Shown: piece by piece, positions 25,737 to 35,112 of the stretch | Numbering within the stretch: position 1 is the first letter of the stretch | Layout of the letters: every line of letters begins with the position of its first letter | Assembly (NCBI GenBank): GCA_013298715.1 | Contig: JAAFIQ010000001.1 | Coordinates: 310,001-374,000, forward strand | Direction: 5' to 3' | From: Bacteroidota bacterium | GTDB taxonomy: Bacteria > Bacteroidota > Bacteroidia > B-17B0 > Aurantibacillaceae | Length of the DNA: 64,000 nucleotides | The notes under the pieces: model-generated | What the model was told of the DNA's origin: nothing | Database searches by the model: none | The model's input: only the letters and a program-made list of their open reading frames with translations | Position numbers and translations under genes: made by a program

Positions 25737-26234
25737 ATACGCTCTTAATAATTCAATCCCCGGTGGATCTGCCATTACAACTGCGTTTACAAATTTTTTG
25801 AAATTAATATCTTGGTTTTCTCCATAGCTTTTAGATAGTTTATAAAGTACTTTTAAATCTTTTATACCAAATTCAACTGAATTAACATTTGCTAATGCTG
25901 CCTGTTTCCATATCCAAGGTTCAAACTCTTTATAAACAAAAATTAAAAAATGTTGCTTGTTAGGGATTTTCGTTATTACCAAACCTTCATTCTCATCTTT
26001 TTTATCAAAAACTACTTGCGAAAAATTTAGCAAATACTTATTTTGGGTTTGATATTTTCTTTTATCAAAGTCAATTAAGCCTATAAAAACTCCTAAACTA
26101 TCTTTTTCCTTTTCTAGTGCCATAGAAACTTTAGAAACTCCCTTTCTATGCCCTGGTATTCCCTCTTTCAAAATTAATTTTACCAAAAGTGTGTCCGCAT
26201 CACACTCAGGAAAAATGTTTTTAATCGTTATCAT
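25701..26234 (-). CDS. Small TOPRIM-like protein, partner of the upstream SMC-like ATPase
   Basis: 177 residues from the ATG at 26234, chosen because MITIKNIFPECDADT begins a beta strand. An acidic cluster at Glu10, Asp12 and Asp14 is followed by a hydrophobic strand ending in LIDFDKRK (Asp55, Asp57). This E...DxD arrangement is that of TOPRIM nucleases such as the OLD C-terminal domain. KGVSKVSMALEKE lies between. The C-terminal half is not recognised. The start lies inside the 3' end of the ATPase gene (14-nt overlap), so the two are translated together. The reading as a TOPRIM is inference; an unrelated small acidic fold is possible. No known defence family name is assigned. Confidence 0.6.
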   Translation of the reverse strand: MITIKNIFPECDADTLLVKLILKEGIPGHRKGVSKVSMALEKEKDSLGVFIGLIDFDKRKYQTQNKYLLNFSQVVFDKKDENEGLVITKIPNKQHFLIFVYKEFEPWIWKQAALANVNSVEFGIKDLKVLYKLSKSYGENQDINFKKFVNAVVMADPPGIELLRAYLTQDFLYQSRC

Positions 26235-27354
26235 TTTGAAATGCTTTGATGTTATAAAACAAATCAATATCCGTTTCGGTAATATTATCAATTTCCTCCC
26301 TGGTTAGTGATTTTATTACTGTTTCATAATTTTTATAATCACAAACAAATAAAGCTAAATCATTAGGGTCGGTATTTTCAATGAACTCTTGTAATAAATA
26401 AGGGCTATGTGTGGCTATAAAATATTGGTTATTGTTTTTATCATTTACTATTTCACTGCCTACTTTTGAAATATATGTTGGAAAAGAATGTGCCTCTGGT
26501 TCCTCCAAAACAATAATAGAATTTTTATTTGTTTTAATTGCCAACAAGTTAAAAACATACCGCTGTAAAGTATCTGCCATTAAAGAATAGGGCATCCTAA
26601 TTGAAGTGCGACCAATAATTTTTTGAACACTTAGCTCTGACGTTTCACTATCAATTAATAAATTTAAACCGTAAGCATAAAATATATCTGCAATTTCGTC
26701 GCTTAATAATTTTTCATTTTCAACTATCGTAAATAGGTTATTTCCAGACGGTGGTTTCAGAAATGCACTAAACGTATCTTTTTTATTTATGTCCTTTTTA
26801 AAATGGTACTTTTTAATGTTGCCTTGAAAAATATTTTCGCGAAAATTTGAGCCGATTAATTTGCCATTGTTGTTTAATAAAAATTGATTACTTAAAACAC
26901 CAAATTTTATATTGTTATTTACTTTCAAAGCAACTTCATTCTGAAAAATTTGTTTTAATTCTTCTATTGTATAACTTCCTAAGTTATCAATATATATTTT
27001 GTATCCTCCAATTAAATTCTTGTTTGTACTAAAAACAAATTCATAAGCATCAATTGAGCTGGCATGATAGTGCGCTTGAAGAAAACCTAAATTGGAATTG
27101 ACCTCTAGCATCTCCGTTCTTACATTATCATAAAATAGATTCCTGACTGTTTCATACCTCGCAAAATCAGAGAAAAGCTTATCCTCTTTCCAACTATTCA
27201 TGCCCCCCAAAAGCCCAACAGCCTCTAAAATGTTCGATTTGCCTACATTAGGTTTCCCTATAAACACATTAATTCGTTTACAATCAAAATTGGTAGCTTT
27301 TATAGACTTAAAATTTTTAATTTCAAGCCAGTTAATATGTGATTCGTGATTCAT
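26221..27354 (-). CDS. SMC/OLD-like AAA ATPase of a two-gene putative defence module
   Basis: 377 residues. WLEIKNFKSIKATNF at 9-23 is the standard beta start of this family, Walker A is GKPNVGKS (33-40), and Walker B/D-loop is IIVLEEPEAH near 281-289. IATHSPYLL near 313-321 is the H-loop switch. Architecture matches AAA_15/AAA_21 ATPases found in OLD, Gabija, Septu and PARIS defence systems. There is no fused nuclease; instead a small TOPRIM-like protein follows with a 14-nt overlap. The pair is inserted between rfaE2 and lepA. By analogy the ATPase would sense or thread DNA and license the partner to act; this is inference. Confidence 0.85.
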   Translation of the reverse strand: MNHESHINWLEIKNFKSIKATNFDCKRINVFIGKPNVGKSNILEAVGLLGGMNSWKEDKLFSDFARYETVRNLFYDNVRTEMLEVNSNLGFLQAHYHASSIDAYEFVFSTNKNLIGGYKIYIDNLGSYTIEELKQIFQNEVALKVNNNIKFGVLSNQFLLNNNGKLIGSNFRENIFQGNIKKYHFKKDINKKDTFSAFLKPPSGNNLFTIVENEKLLSDEIADIFYAYGLNLLIDSETSELSVQKIIGRTSIRMPYSLMADTLQRYVFNLLAIKTNKNSIIVLEEPEAHSFPTYISKVGSEIVNDKNNNQYFIATHSPYLLQEFIENTDPNDLALFVCDYKNYETVIKSLTREEIDNITETDIDLFYNIKAFQNDND

Positions 27355-27370
27355 CGCATTTAAATTACAT

Positions 27371-27378
27371 CAAATATA
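27371..27378 (-). promoter_or_regulatory. -7 promoter box of the ATPase/TOPRIM-like operon
   Basis: TATATTTG on the minus strand, 16 nt before the ATG at 27354. It is divergent from the lepA promoter box at 27423-27430. Confidence 0.45.
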
Positions 27379-27422
27379 ATTCATAATTTCTTAAGTCTTT
27401 AATCAGAAAGCCTTATTTTTAC

Positions 27423-27430
27423 TATATTTG
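27423..27430 (+). promoter_or_regulatory. -7 promoter box of lepA
   Basis: TATATTTG matches TAnnTTTG, 26 nt before the ATG at 27457. No TTTG -33 element stands out. Confidence 0.45.
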
Positions 27431-27456
27431 TTATCCTTTTTTAAAAGCACTTAACA

Positions 27457-29247
27457 ATGAAAAACATACGCAACTTTTGTATTATTGCCCATATAGACCA
27501 TGGTAAAAGTACCTTGGCCGATCGTCTTTTAGAGTTTACCAAAACCATTACCAGCAGAGAAATGGAAGCACAAGTGTTGGATGATATGGATTTGGAAAAG
27601 GAGCGTGGTATTACTATTAAAAGCCATGCAATACAAATGGATTATATGTATAATGGCGAAAAATATGTTTTAAATTTAATTGATACACCCGGACACGTTG
27701 ATTTTAGTTACGAGGTAAGTCGTTCTATTGCAGCATGCGAAGGTGCTTTGTTGATTGTAGATGCAGCACAAGGGATACAAGCACAAACCATTTCAAATTT
27801 ATATTTAGCGCTTGAACATGATTTAACCATTATTCCAATTTTAAATAAAATGGATTTGCCGAGTGCAGAGCCGGAAGTAGTTACCGATCAAATTATAGAT
27901 TTAATTGGTTGCGATAGAAGCGAAGTTATTCCTGCAAGTGGGAAATCGGGAATGGGAATTGAAAATATTTTAGCGGCCATTATTGAACGTATTAAAGCAC
28001 CTGTTGGCGACCCAGAAGCACCTTTGCAAGCATTAATTTTTGATAGTGTTTTTAATAGTTTTAGAGGAATTATTGCGTATTACAAAATTGTAAATGGCAC
28101 TATTAAAAAAGGAGAGAAAGTAAAATTTGTGAACACAGGCGCTACCTACAACGCCGATGAAATTGGTGTTTTAAAGCTAAAACAAGAACCTCGCGGTGTA
28201 ATGAGTACTGGTGATGTGGGTTACATTATTTCGGGTATTAAAGAAGCTAAAGAGGTGAAAGTAGGCGATACAATTACACACTTTGACAGACCTTGTTCTG
28301 AAGGTATACATGGCTTTGAAGAAGTTAAACCAATGGTATTTGCAGGAATTTATCCAGTTGACACAGAAGATTTTGAAGAGTTGCGTTTTAGCATGGAAAA
28401 ATTGCAATTAAACGATGCCAGTTTAACGTGGGAACCTGAATCATCGTTAGCATTGGGATTTGGTTTTAGATGCGGTTTTTTAGGAATGCTGCACATGGAA
28501 ATTGTACAAGAACGTTTGGAGCGTGAGTTTAATATGACGGTAATTACAACCGTTCCTAACGTGTCTTATATTGCCTATCAAACTAACGGAGATGTAACCA
28601 CAGTAAATAACCCAAGTGATTTACCAGACCCAGGCCGTATTGATAGAATTGAAGAACCATACATTAAAGCAAATATTATTACTAAATCAGATTTTATTGG
28701 GCCAGTAATGAGTTTGTGTATAGAAAAACGAGGCACAATTGTAACACAAAATTATTTAACGGCCGATAGAGTAGAATTGGTTTTTGAAATGCCATTGGGC
28801 GAAGTTGTATTCGATTTTTTTGATAGATTAAAATCCATTAGTAAAGGCTATGCTTCGTTTGATTATCATCCAATAGGCATGAGAGACTCTGACTTAGTTA
28901 AATTAGATATTTTATTAAAAGGCGAACCTGTAGATGCATTATCTTGTTTGATACACAGGAGCAACTCGTATCAATTTGGTAAAAAGATTTGTGAAAAGTT
29001 AAAAGAGTTGATTCCAAAACAACAATTCGAAATTCCTATACAAGCCGCTATTGGTGCTAAAATTATTAGCAGAGAAACTATTAGCGCAATGCGTAAAGAC
29101 GTAACTGCAAAATGTTATGGCGGCGATATTAGCCGTAAGCGTAAATTATTAGAAAAACAAAAAGAAGGTAAAAAACGCATGAAAGCAGTTGGGAACGTAG
29201 AAATTCCGCAGAGTGCATTTATGGCGGTATTAAAGTTGAATGATTAA
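27457..29247 (+). CDS. lepA: Elongation factor 4 (LepA)
   Basis: Ribosome-associated GTPase that aids translation or ribosome assembly under stress. 596 residues. P-loop AHIDHGKS (11-18), RGITIK (switch I), DTPGHVDF near 77-84 and NKMDLP near 130. The LepA-specific C-terminal domain has [17 protein letters not shown] near 464 and ends in the usual [12 protein letters not shown]. Length and order are normal. It has its own promoter box and is a single gene; downstream the GT39-like gene faces it. Confidence 0.97.
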   Translation: MKNIRNFCIIAHIDHGKSTLADRLLEFTKTITSREMEAQVLDDMDLEKERGITIKSHAIQMDYMYNGEKYVLNLIDTPGHVDFSYEVSRSIAACEGALLIVDAAQGIQAQTISNLYLALEHDLTIIPILNKMDLPSAEPEVVTDQIIDLIGCDRSEVIPASGKSGMGIENILAAIIERIKAPVGDPEAPLQALIFDSVFNSFRGIIAYYKIVNGTIKKGEKVKFVNTGATYNADEIGVLKLKQEPRGVMSTGDVGYIISGIKEAKEVKVGDTITHFDRPCSEGIHGFEEVKPMVFAGIYPVDTEDFEELRFSMEKLQLNDASLTWEPESSLALGFGFRCGFLGMLHMEIVQERLEREFNMTVITTVPNVSYIAYQTNGDVTTVNNPSDLPDPGRIDRIEEPYIKANIITKSDFIGPVMSLCIEKRGTIVTQNYLTADRVELVFEMPLGEVVFDFFDRLKSISKGYASFDYHPIGMRDSDLVKLDILLKGEPVDALSCLIHRSNSYQFGKKICEKLKELIPKQQFEIPIQAAIGAKIISRETISAMRKDVTAKCYGGDISRKRKLLEKQKEGKKRMKAVGNVEIPQSAFMAVLKLND

Positions 29248-29304
29248 TCTAAAATTTTGTTTTTAGTAATAATCGAATTCTTCCCATTACTTTAATTTCG
29301 CTTC

Positions 29305-30735
29305 TTAATTGCTGTTTAATTTTTTGTATAAATTATATTCTCCAATTGATTTAATTAAAAAATAATTTTCAACCGAAATATCTCTTTCATTTTTTGAGAT
29401 AATGAAGTAAGGAGCATCTGTTTTATTTCTACACAAAGTTATATCGTAATACCGTAATAAATAAAAGTAAAAAGCCCAATCATCTATTGCTGCATGTGTT
29501 GAGTTAATTGTAATGTTAGGGCCAGTGATTGAGTAGAGTGTCTGCGAGTTATTTATTTGTTCCTCATCGCGCAATATGTTTCCAAAATTACAAAAATTGA
29601 AAATTAACGCAACAATTATAGTCATTATAAAAGAAGTTATAATTACTTTCTTATTCAAAAAAATTAAAATTTTATCATAACTATCTTTTATTGCTATAGC
29701 TAAAGCAATACAAAAAAATGGCATAGCAGGTAAAAAATACGCAGCTCTCTGTACCTTGGTTAAACATAATGGTAAAAGCCCCGAAAGAGTTAGAAAGGTA
29801 AAAAGCAAAAAGTAGTTATGATTTATATGGAGTTTAAATGAAGATTTTAAAACAAATTTGAGTATTAAAAAAATAAAAAGTAGAAGTACAAAAACAAATA
29901 TATAGTCTTGCAAAAAACGATACAAAATAAAAAATCTGTTTGATACGGTTGGCTCATTCGTAATTCTCTCTAACACCCGTTGCTTAATATAAAACCAAAG
30001 GCTTGTTTTTGCGTCATCGCTAAAATAAATTAAAACAAAAAATAATAATGCAATAATAACTAGTTGAATAAAAGAATAGAATGCGAATTTTAAAAACTCT
30101 TTTCTTATAATAGTTAAACTGTAAATTATAAAGAATACAAGTGGAAATAAACCAGGAAGCCCTTTACATAAAAATGCTAAAAAGATTGATACTGAAGAAC
30201 CAAGAAGGAATATAAAATTTCTATTTCTTATAAAAATTAAATTCCAGTAAACAGAGAGTAGAATAAAAATCGTCATCGTATTTTCTTGCATATTATTTGA
30301 AAACGACCAAGGACCTGTATCTGTAATTAACAAAAACAAAATAGGTAACCAACAAAACTTTTTAATTTCGGCATCTTGTCTAAATAACTCTCTCCAAATT
30401 TTTATAGTCAATAAGCAAGTTACTAACAGCGTTGTAAGGCAATACAACTTTTCAGTATAGAAGTATTCGCCAAATAGTTTAAAGTAAACTGATTGCAAAA
30501 AATAAACCAAAGGTGGGTGTTCCATAAAAGCTTTTTCGCCCATTTTATTCCAGCAATCATTTAACTGAGGAAACCAAAAGCTGCCAAAACCATGTGCCAT
30601 ATTTTTTGAAACAATAGCATATTGCAATCCGTCAAAAAACATCCCTTTCTGAAAAAGAACCGGGAAATACGTACAAAGCGCAACCGCCATTACTAATAGC
30701 CATGGAGAATATTTAGAACGAAGAAGTTTATTCAT
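29305..30735 (-). CDS. GT39-like (ArnT/PMT-type) membrane glycosyltransferase
   Basis: 476 residues with about ten to twelve membrane segments. The N-terminal loop has FFDGLQYAIVSKNM and later MEHPPLVYFLQSVYFKLFG, the Asp/Glu and HPP features of dolichyl- or undecaprenyl-phosphate-sugar dependent transferases such as ArnT. A short periplasmic C-terminal domain follows the last membrane segment (about 375-395). It probably adds a sugar or aminosugar to lipid A or glycans outside the membrane; donor and acceptor are not predictable here. Its 5' end overlaps uvrC by 8 nt, so the two are co-transcribed. Confidence 0.85.
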   Translation of the reverse strand: MNKLLRSKYSPWLLVMAVALCTYFPVLFQKGMFFDGLQYAIVSKNMAHGFGSFWFPQLNDCWNKMGEKAFMEHPPLVYFLQSVYFKLFGEYFYTEKLYCLTTLLVTCLLTIKIWRELFRQDAEIKKFCWLPILFLLITDTGPWSFSNNMQENTMTIFILLSVYWNLIFIRNRNFIFLLGSSVSIFLAFLCKGLPGLFPLVFFIIYSLTIIRKEFLKFAFYSFIQLVIIALLFFVLIYFSDDAKTSLWFYIKQRVLERITNEPTVSNRFFILYRFLQDYIFVFVLLLFIFLILKFVLKSSFKLHINHNYFLLFTFLTLSGLLPLCLTKVQRAAYFLPAMPFFCIALAIAIKDSYDKILIFLNKKVIITSFIMTIIVALIFNFCNFGNILRDEEQINNSQTLYSITGPNITINSTHAAIDDWAFYFYLLRYYDITLCRNKTDAPYFIISKNERDISVENYFLIKSIGEYNLYKKLNSN

Positions 30736-32542
30736 TAATCAAATCATTAAAATAAGTCCTAATTAATTCCGTTTTACTTCTCCCAATTACTTTTTCCAAT
30801 TCTTCAAATTTTGCTTCTTTAATATTTTTTACACTTTTAAATTCTAATAACAATTTTTCTGCTGTTTTATCGCTTATGCCTTTTATCTCACTTAACTCAG
30901 TTTTAAAGGTTTCTCTGCTTCGTTTGTTACGGTGATGTGTAATGCCAAATCGGTGTGCTTCATCTCGTATATGTTGAATAATTTTTAAAGTCTCACTTCG
31001 TTTATCCAAATACAAAGGCACTGGGTCATCCGGAAAAAATATTTCTTCTAATCGCTTTGCAATTCCTATAACAGTAACTTTACCAACTAAGTCTAATTTT
31101 TTTAAACTCTCCATTGCTGCGCCCAACTGGCCTTTACCACCATCTATTACAATTAATTGAGGCATTGGCAAGTTTTCTTCAATCACCCTACTGTAACGTC
31201 TAAAAATAACTTCTTCCATAGTTGCAAAATCATTTGGTCCTTCTACCGTTTTCACATTATAATGCCTGTATTCTTTTTTTGCAGGCTTACCATCAATAAA
31301 AACGGGCATTGCACTCACTGCGTAGCTACCTTGTATGTTGCTATTATCAAATCCTTCAATACGTCGAGGCTGTTCCTTCATACGTAAATCCTTCATCATC
31401 TGCGCCATAATTCTATCTGTATGTTTTTCAGGATTGGTGAGCGCAAGTTGTGTTTCACTTTCGAGTTTATAAGCTAAAGCATTTTTGTAACATAAATCAA
31501 GTAAATGTTTTTTATCGCCAATTTTAGGAACGTAATAACTGCAATCTGTAAGCTGCAACTCAATATTAAATGGAACAATTACTTCTTTAGAAGCACTATT
31601 AAATCTTGCTCTGAATTCTAATAAAGCAAAGAGTAATAGTTCTTCATCGGTCTCATCTAACTTCTTTTTTAATTCTAATGTTTGTGAATTTATAATTGTG
31701 CCGCTATAAATTTTAAAATAATGTATATAGGCTGTTTTTTCATCGGTTATTATTGAAACAACATCTGTATTGCTAATACTTGGGTGTACAATGGTTGATT
31801 TTGCTTGATAATTACTAAGTGTATCAATCTGTTGTTTTATGCCTTCTGCTTTCTCAAATTGTAAATTTTCAGCTTCATGCAACATTTCTTGTTTTAAATC
31901 ACGCAACACATTTCCCAAATCACCTTTTACTATGGCACGTATTTTATTAATGTTGTTGTTATAATCTGCTTCACTTTGTTTGTTTACACAAGGCGCTTTA
32001 CACCGTCCAATATGGTATTCCAAGCATTCTCTGTAATTTCCTTTTTTAATTTTTTCAGCACTCAAATCTAAATTACAATTTCGTAATGGATATGTATCGC
32101 GCATCAAATCTAATAATGTAAACATTACCTTTACATTCGCATACGGACCAAAATATTCACTTCCATCTTTTCTTCTTTGGCGCGTATGAAACAATCTCGG
32201 GAAAGGCTCTTTCTTAATAATAATCCATGGATATGTTTTATCATCACGTAGATTGATATTGTATTTAGGTTTTAAGCTTTTAATTAAATTGTTTTCAAGT
32301 AATAATGCATCTAATTCTGTGTTTACTTTAGTAGTTTTAATTGTATGAATTTTACTAACTAATAATCTTAATCGGCCGTTATCGTGTTCTTTAGAAAAAT
32401 AACTTGTAACACGTTTTTTTAAATTTTTAGCCTTGCCTACATAAAGTAATAATCCTTCAGCATCAAAGTATTGATAAACGCCTGGCGTATCGGGTAAAGT
32501 TTTTAATTGATTTTGTATATGTTCGGTAAATTCGTTTATCAC
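30728..32542 (-). CDS. uvrC: Excinuclease ABC subunit C
   Basis: Makes both incisions during nucleotide excision repair after UvrAB loading. 604 residues from a GTG (32542). The GIY-YIG domain is at 16-95 (GVYQYFDAEGLLLYVGKAKN; RQRRKDGSEYFGPYA near 120). The UVR motif lies near 205-235. The RNase-H-like endonuclease domain has IEGFDNSNIQGSYAVSAMPV near 387-406 and LIVIDGGKGQLGAA near 461. The C-terminal helix-hairpin-helix is SEIKGISDKTAEKLLLEF near 560. Length is normal. It starts a two-gene operon with the GT39-like gene. Confidence 0.97.
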   Translation of the reverse strand: MINEFTEHIQNQLKTLPDTPGVYQYFDAEGLLLYVGKAKNLKKRVTSYFSKEHDNGRLRLLVSKIHTIKTTKVNTELDALLLENNLIKSLKPKYNINLRDDKTYPWIIIKKEPFPRLFHTRQRRKDGSEYFGPYANVKVMFTLLDLMRDTYPLRNCNLDLSAEKIKKGNYRECLEYHIGRCKAPCVNKQSEADYNNNINKIRAIVKGDLGNVLRDLKQEMLHEAENLQFEKAEGIKQQIDTLSNYQAKSTIVHPSISNTDVVSIITDEKTAYIHYFKIYSGTIINSQTLELKKKLDETDEELLLFALLEFRARFNSASKEVIVPFNIELQLTDCSYYVPKIGDKKHLLDLCYKNALAYKLESETQLALTNPEKHTDRIMAQMMKDLRMKEQPRRIEGFDNSNIQGSYAVSAMPVFIDGKPAKKEYRHYNVKTVEGPNDFATMEEVIFRRYSRVIEENLPMPQLIVIDGGKGQLGAAMESLKKLDLVGKVTVIGIAKRLEEIFFPDDPVPLYLDKRSETLKIIQHIRDEAHRFGITHHRNKRSRETFKTELSEIKGISDKTAEKLLLEFKSVKNIKEAKFEELEKVIGRSKTELIRTYFNDLINE

Positions 32543-32853
32543 AAAGTAAGCAGTACTAGATTTAAATTTTATAGTTAATTTTTTATCGTTTCTAAGTTAA
32601 TTATTTTTAATGATTATTAATTTTTAGCGTTAATTTGAAGCTTTTTAACTCAATAACATAAAATTTGAATACGCTAAATAGTTAACGCAACAAGAATCAA
32701 ACTTTTCACGAATTTAAGAAATAAGTAATTTTTTTCTGAAACACAATACTAGCTTTGAGTTTTGTAAAACCGTTAATTACTCTTTAATTGTGTGAATAAC
32801 AAAATTTTTTTAGCGAGTATATAAAACTAATTTTAATGTTTACTTTATATTTT
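32543..32853. other. Divergent intergenic region between uvrC and tex
   Basis: About 310 AT-rich bases with no convincing gene or RNA. One promoter-like pair on the plus strand is noted separately (32634-32667). No hairpin terminator seen. Confidence 0.5.
32634..32667 (+). promoter_or_regulatory. Promoter-like -33/-7 pair upstream of tex
   Basis: TTTG at 32634-32637 and TAAAATTTG at 32659-32667 are separated by 21 nt, a fair match to the Bacteroidota pattern. It would give a leader of about 180 nt before the ATG at 32854. Confidence 0.35.
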
Positions 32854-35112
32854 ATGAACGAAATAAAATTATATAAAAAAATTGCAGAGATTATTTCTGC
32901 CCCTCTTCAAAGCGTTGTTGCCACAGTTAATTTATTAGATGAAGGCGCTACTGTTCCGTTTATTTCTCGTTACAGAAAAGAAGCCACAGGAAATTTAGAT
33001 GAAGTTGCTGTTATAACCATTAAAAATGAAATTGAACGCTTACGACAATTAGAGCAACGCAGGGAGTCAATATTAAAATCTATTGAAGGGCAAGGCAAAT
33101 TAACGTCTGAGCTTGCCAATCAAATTTACGAGGCAGAAACGCTTTCTAAACTTGAAGATTTGTATTTACCATATAAACCAAAACGCAGAACAAAAGCAAC
33201 CATAGCCAGAGAGAAGGGTTTAGAGCCTTTAGCAAATTTTATTTTTGAACAAAAAAGTAATTTGGTTTTTGAAGAAGCTGAAAAATATTTGAGCGAAGAG
33301 AAAGAAGTGAAAACTGTATTAGAAGCCCTGCAAGGCGCACGTGATATTATAGCCGAACTAATTAGTGAAGATGCAATTGTGCGTGAAGCAATACGTGAGC
33401 AGTTTAAACGAACCGCTGTTATTAAAAGTAAGGTAATAAAAAGTAAAGAAGAAGTTGGGCAAAAATTTGAAGATTATTTTGAGTGGGAAGAAAAATTAAG
33501 TACTTGCCCAAGCCACCGCATGCTTGCTATGCGCCGCGGTGAGAAGGAAGACATTTTAATTTTAGATATTGTAATTGATGATGAGGAAGCATTAAATTTA
33601 TTTGAACGTAAAGTTATTACTTCACGATTAAGTGAAACTACTTCGCAAATTAAAGAAGCAATACAAGATGGGTATAAGCGCCTATTGCAACCGAGTATTG
33701 AAGCTGAAATGCGCTTGGCATCAAAACAACAAGCGGATGAACGCGCAATAATAGTTTTTGCTCAAAACTTGCGCGAACTGTTACTATCATCTCCATTAGG
33801 TCAAAAATCAATATTAGCCTTAGACCCAGGCTTTAGAACTGGTTGCAAAGTGGTTGCATTAAATAAAGAAGGTAAATTATTAGAAGAAACCGTAATCTAT
33901 CCGCACGAACCACAACGTAAAAAAGTAGAAGCTGAAATGATTGTGTTAGCGTTTTTACAAAAACATAATTTAGAAGCAATTGCAATTGGCAACGGCACTG
34001 CAAGCCGAGAAACGGAGAAATTTGTAAGAGGTATTGATGTGTTGCCAAAATCTATTCCAGTAATTGTTGTGAGTGAGGCAGGTGCTTCGGTTTACAGTGC
34101 AAGCGATGTTGCACGCGAAGAATTTCCTGATAAAGATGTAACCGTACGTGGCGCTGTTAGCATTGGTAGGCGTTTAGCAGATCCTTTAGCAGAATTGGTT
34201 AAGATAGATCCAAAATCTATAGGTGTTGGGCAATACCAACACGATGTTGATCAAACACATTTAAAAAATAAATTAGATGAAGTTGTATCGAGTTGTGTAA
34301 ACGCAGTCGGTGTAGAGTTAAATACTGCCTCAAAGGAATTGTTGAGTTACGTTTCGGGAATTGGCCCTTCTTTAGCGTTAAATATTGTAGAGTACAGAAA
34401 TAAAAATGGCGCATTTAATTCGCGTAAACAGTTGATGGATGTGCCGCGTATGGGCGATAAGGTGTTTGAACAATGCGCTGGCTTTTTACGAATTAGAAAT
34501 GGTGTGCATCCTTTGGATAAAAGTGCCGTGCATCCTGAAAGTTATTTTATTGTAGAACAAATGGCTAAGGATTTGAATGCAAGTATTGAAGAGTTAATTT
34601 CTGATAAAGAACTTCGTAAAAAAATTGTACTCACAAAATATGTAACAGATACTATAGGATTACCAACTTTAAAAGATATTATGAACGAGTTGGAAAAACC
34701 CGGCCGCGACCCACGCAAAAGTTTTGAAATTTTTAGTTTTGATGAAAATGTACATGAGATTTCTGATTTGAGAGAAGGCATGCGCTTACCAGGAATTGTA
34801 ACTAATGTTACAAATTTTGGCGCCTTTGTGGATGTTGGTGTTCATCAAGATGGATTAGTTCATATTTCGCAATTGAGTAATACGTTTTTAGACGACCCAA
34901 ATAAGGTTGTAAAGGTTGGTCAACGTGTTTGGGTAAATGTTACCGAGGTTGATGTAAAGCGCAAGCGCATTGCTTTAAGCATGAAAAATGAAACAACTTC
35001 TGCTCCAACAAACACTCTTGGAGGAAATGTAAAAATAAAATCTTCTGACAATAATTCTAATAATGATATGGCAAGTGCATTGGCTGCACTAAAAGGAAAA
35101 TTTGGTAAATAA
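32854..35112 (+). CDS. tex: Tex/YhgF transcription accessory protein
   Basis: RNA-binding protein that interacts with the transcription machinery. 752 residues from the ATG at 32854 (MNEIKLYKKIAEIISAPLQS); a further ATG 18 nt upstream is less likely. Order of domains: N-terminal helical region with VPFISRYRKEATGNLDE, an RNase-H-like YqgF fold with ILALDPGFRTGCKVVAL near 325, a helix-hairpin-helix region (SYVSGIGPSLALNIVEYRNK near 507-526), and a C-terminal S1 domain (PGIVTNVTNFGAFVDVGVHQ near 647-666). A low-complexity Ser/Asn stretch precedes the end. The next gene starts at its stop (TAATG overlap). Confidence 0.96.
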   Translation: MNEIKLYKKIAEIISAPLQSVVATVNLLDEGATVPFISRYRKEATGNLDEVAVITIKNEIERLRQLEQRRESILKSIEGQGKLTSELANQIYEAETLSKLEDLYLPYKPKRRTKATIAREKGLEPLANFIFEQKSNLVFEEAEKYLSEEKEVKTVLEALQGARDIIAELISEDAIVREAIREQFKRTAVIKSKVIKSKEEVGQKFEDYFEWEEKLSTCPSHRMLAMRRGEKEDILILDIVIDDEEALNLFERKVITSRLSETTSQIKEAIQDGYKRLLQPSIEAEMRLASKQQADERAIIVFAQNLRELLLSSPLGQKSILALDPGFRTGCKVVALNKEGKLLEETVIYPHEPQRKKVEAEMIVLAFLQKHNLEAIAIGNGTASRETEKFVRGIDVLPKSIPVIVVSEAGASVYSASDVAREEFPDKDVTVRGAVSIGRRLADPLAELVKIDPKSIGVGQYQHDVDQTHLKNKLDEVVSSCVNAVGVELNTASKELLSYVSGIGPSLALNIVEYRNKNGAFNSRKQLMDVPRMGDKVFEQCAGFLRIRNGVHPLDKSAVHPESYFIVEQMAKDLNASIEELISDKELRKKIVLTKYVTDTIGLPTLKDIMNELEKPGRDPRKSFEIFSFDENVHEISDLREGMRLPGIVTNVTNFGAFVDVGVHQDGLVHISQLSNTFLDDPNKVVKVGQRVWVNVTEVDVKRKRIALSMKNETTSAPTNTLGGNVKIKSSDNNSNNDMASALAALKGKFGK

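Noticed and set aside
26220-27354. Calling the pair Gabija, Septu or PARIS
   Set aside because: No UvrD-like helicase, no HNH motif, and the small partner is shorter than DUF4435 AriB; named systems do not fit.
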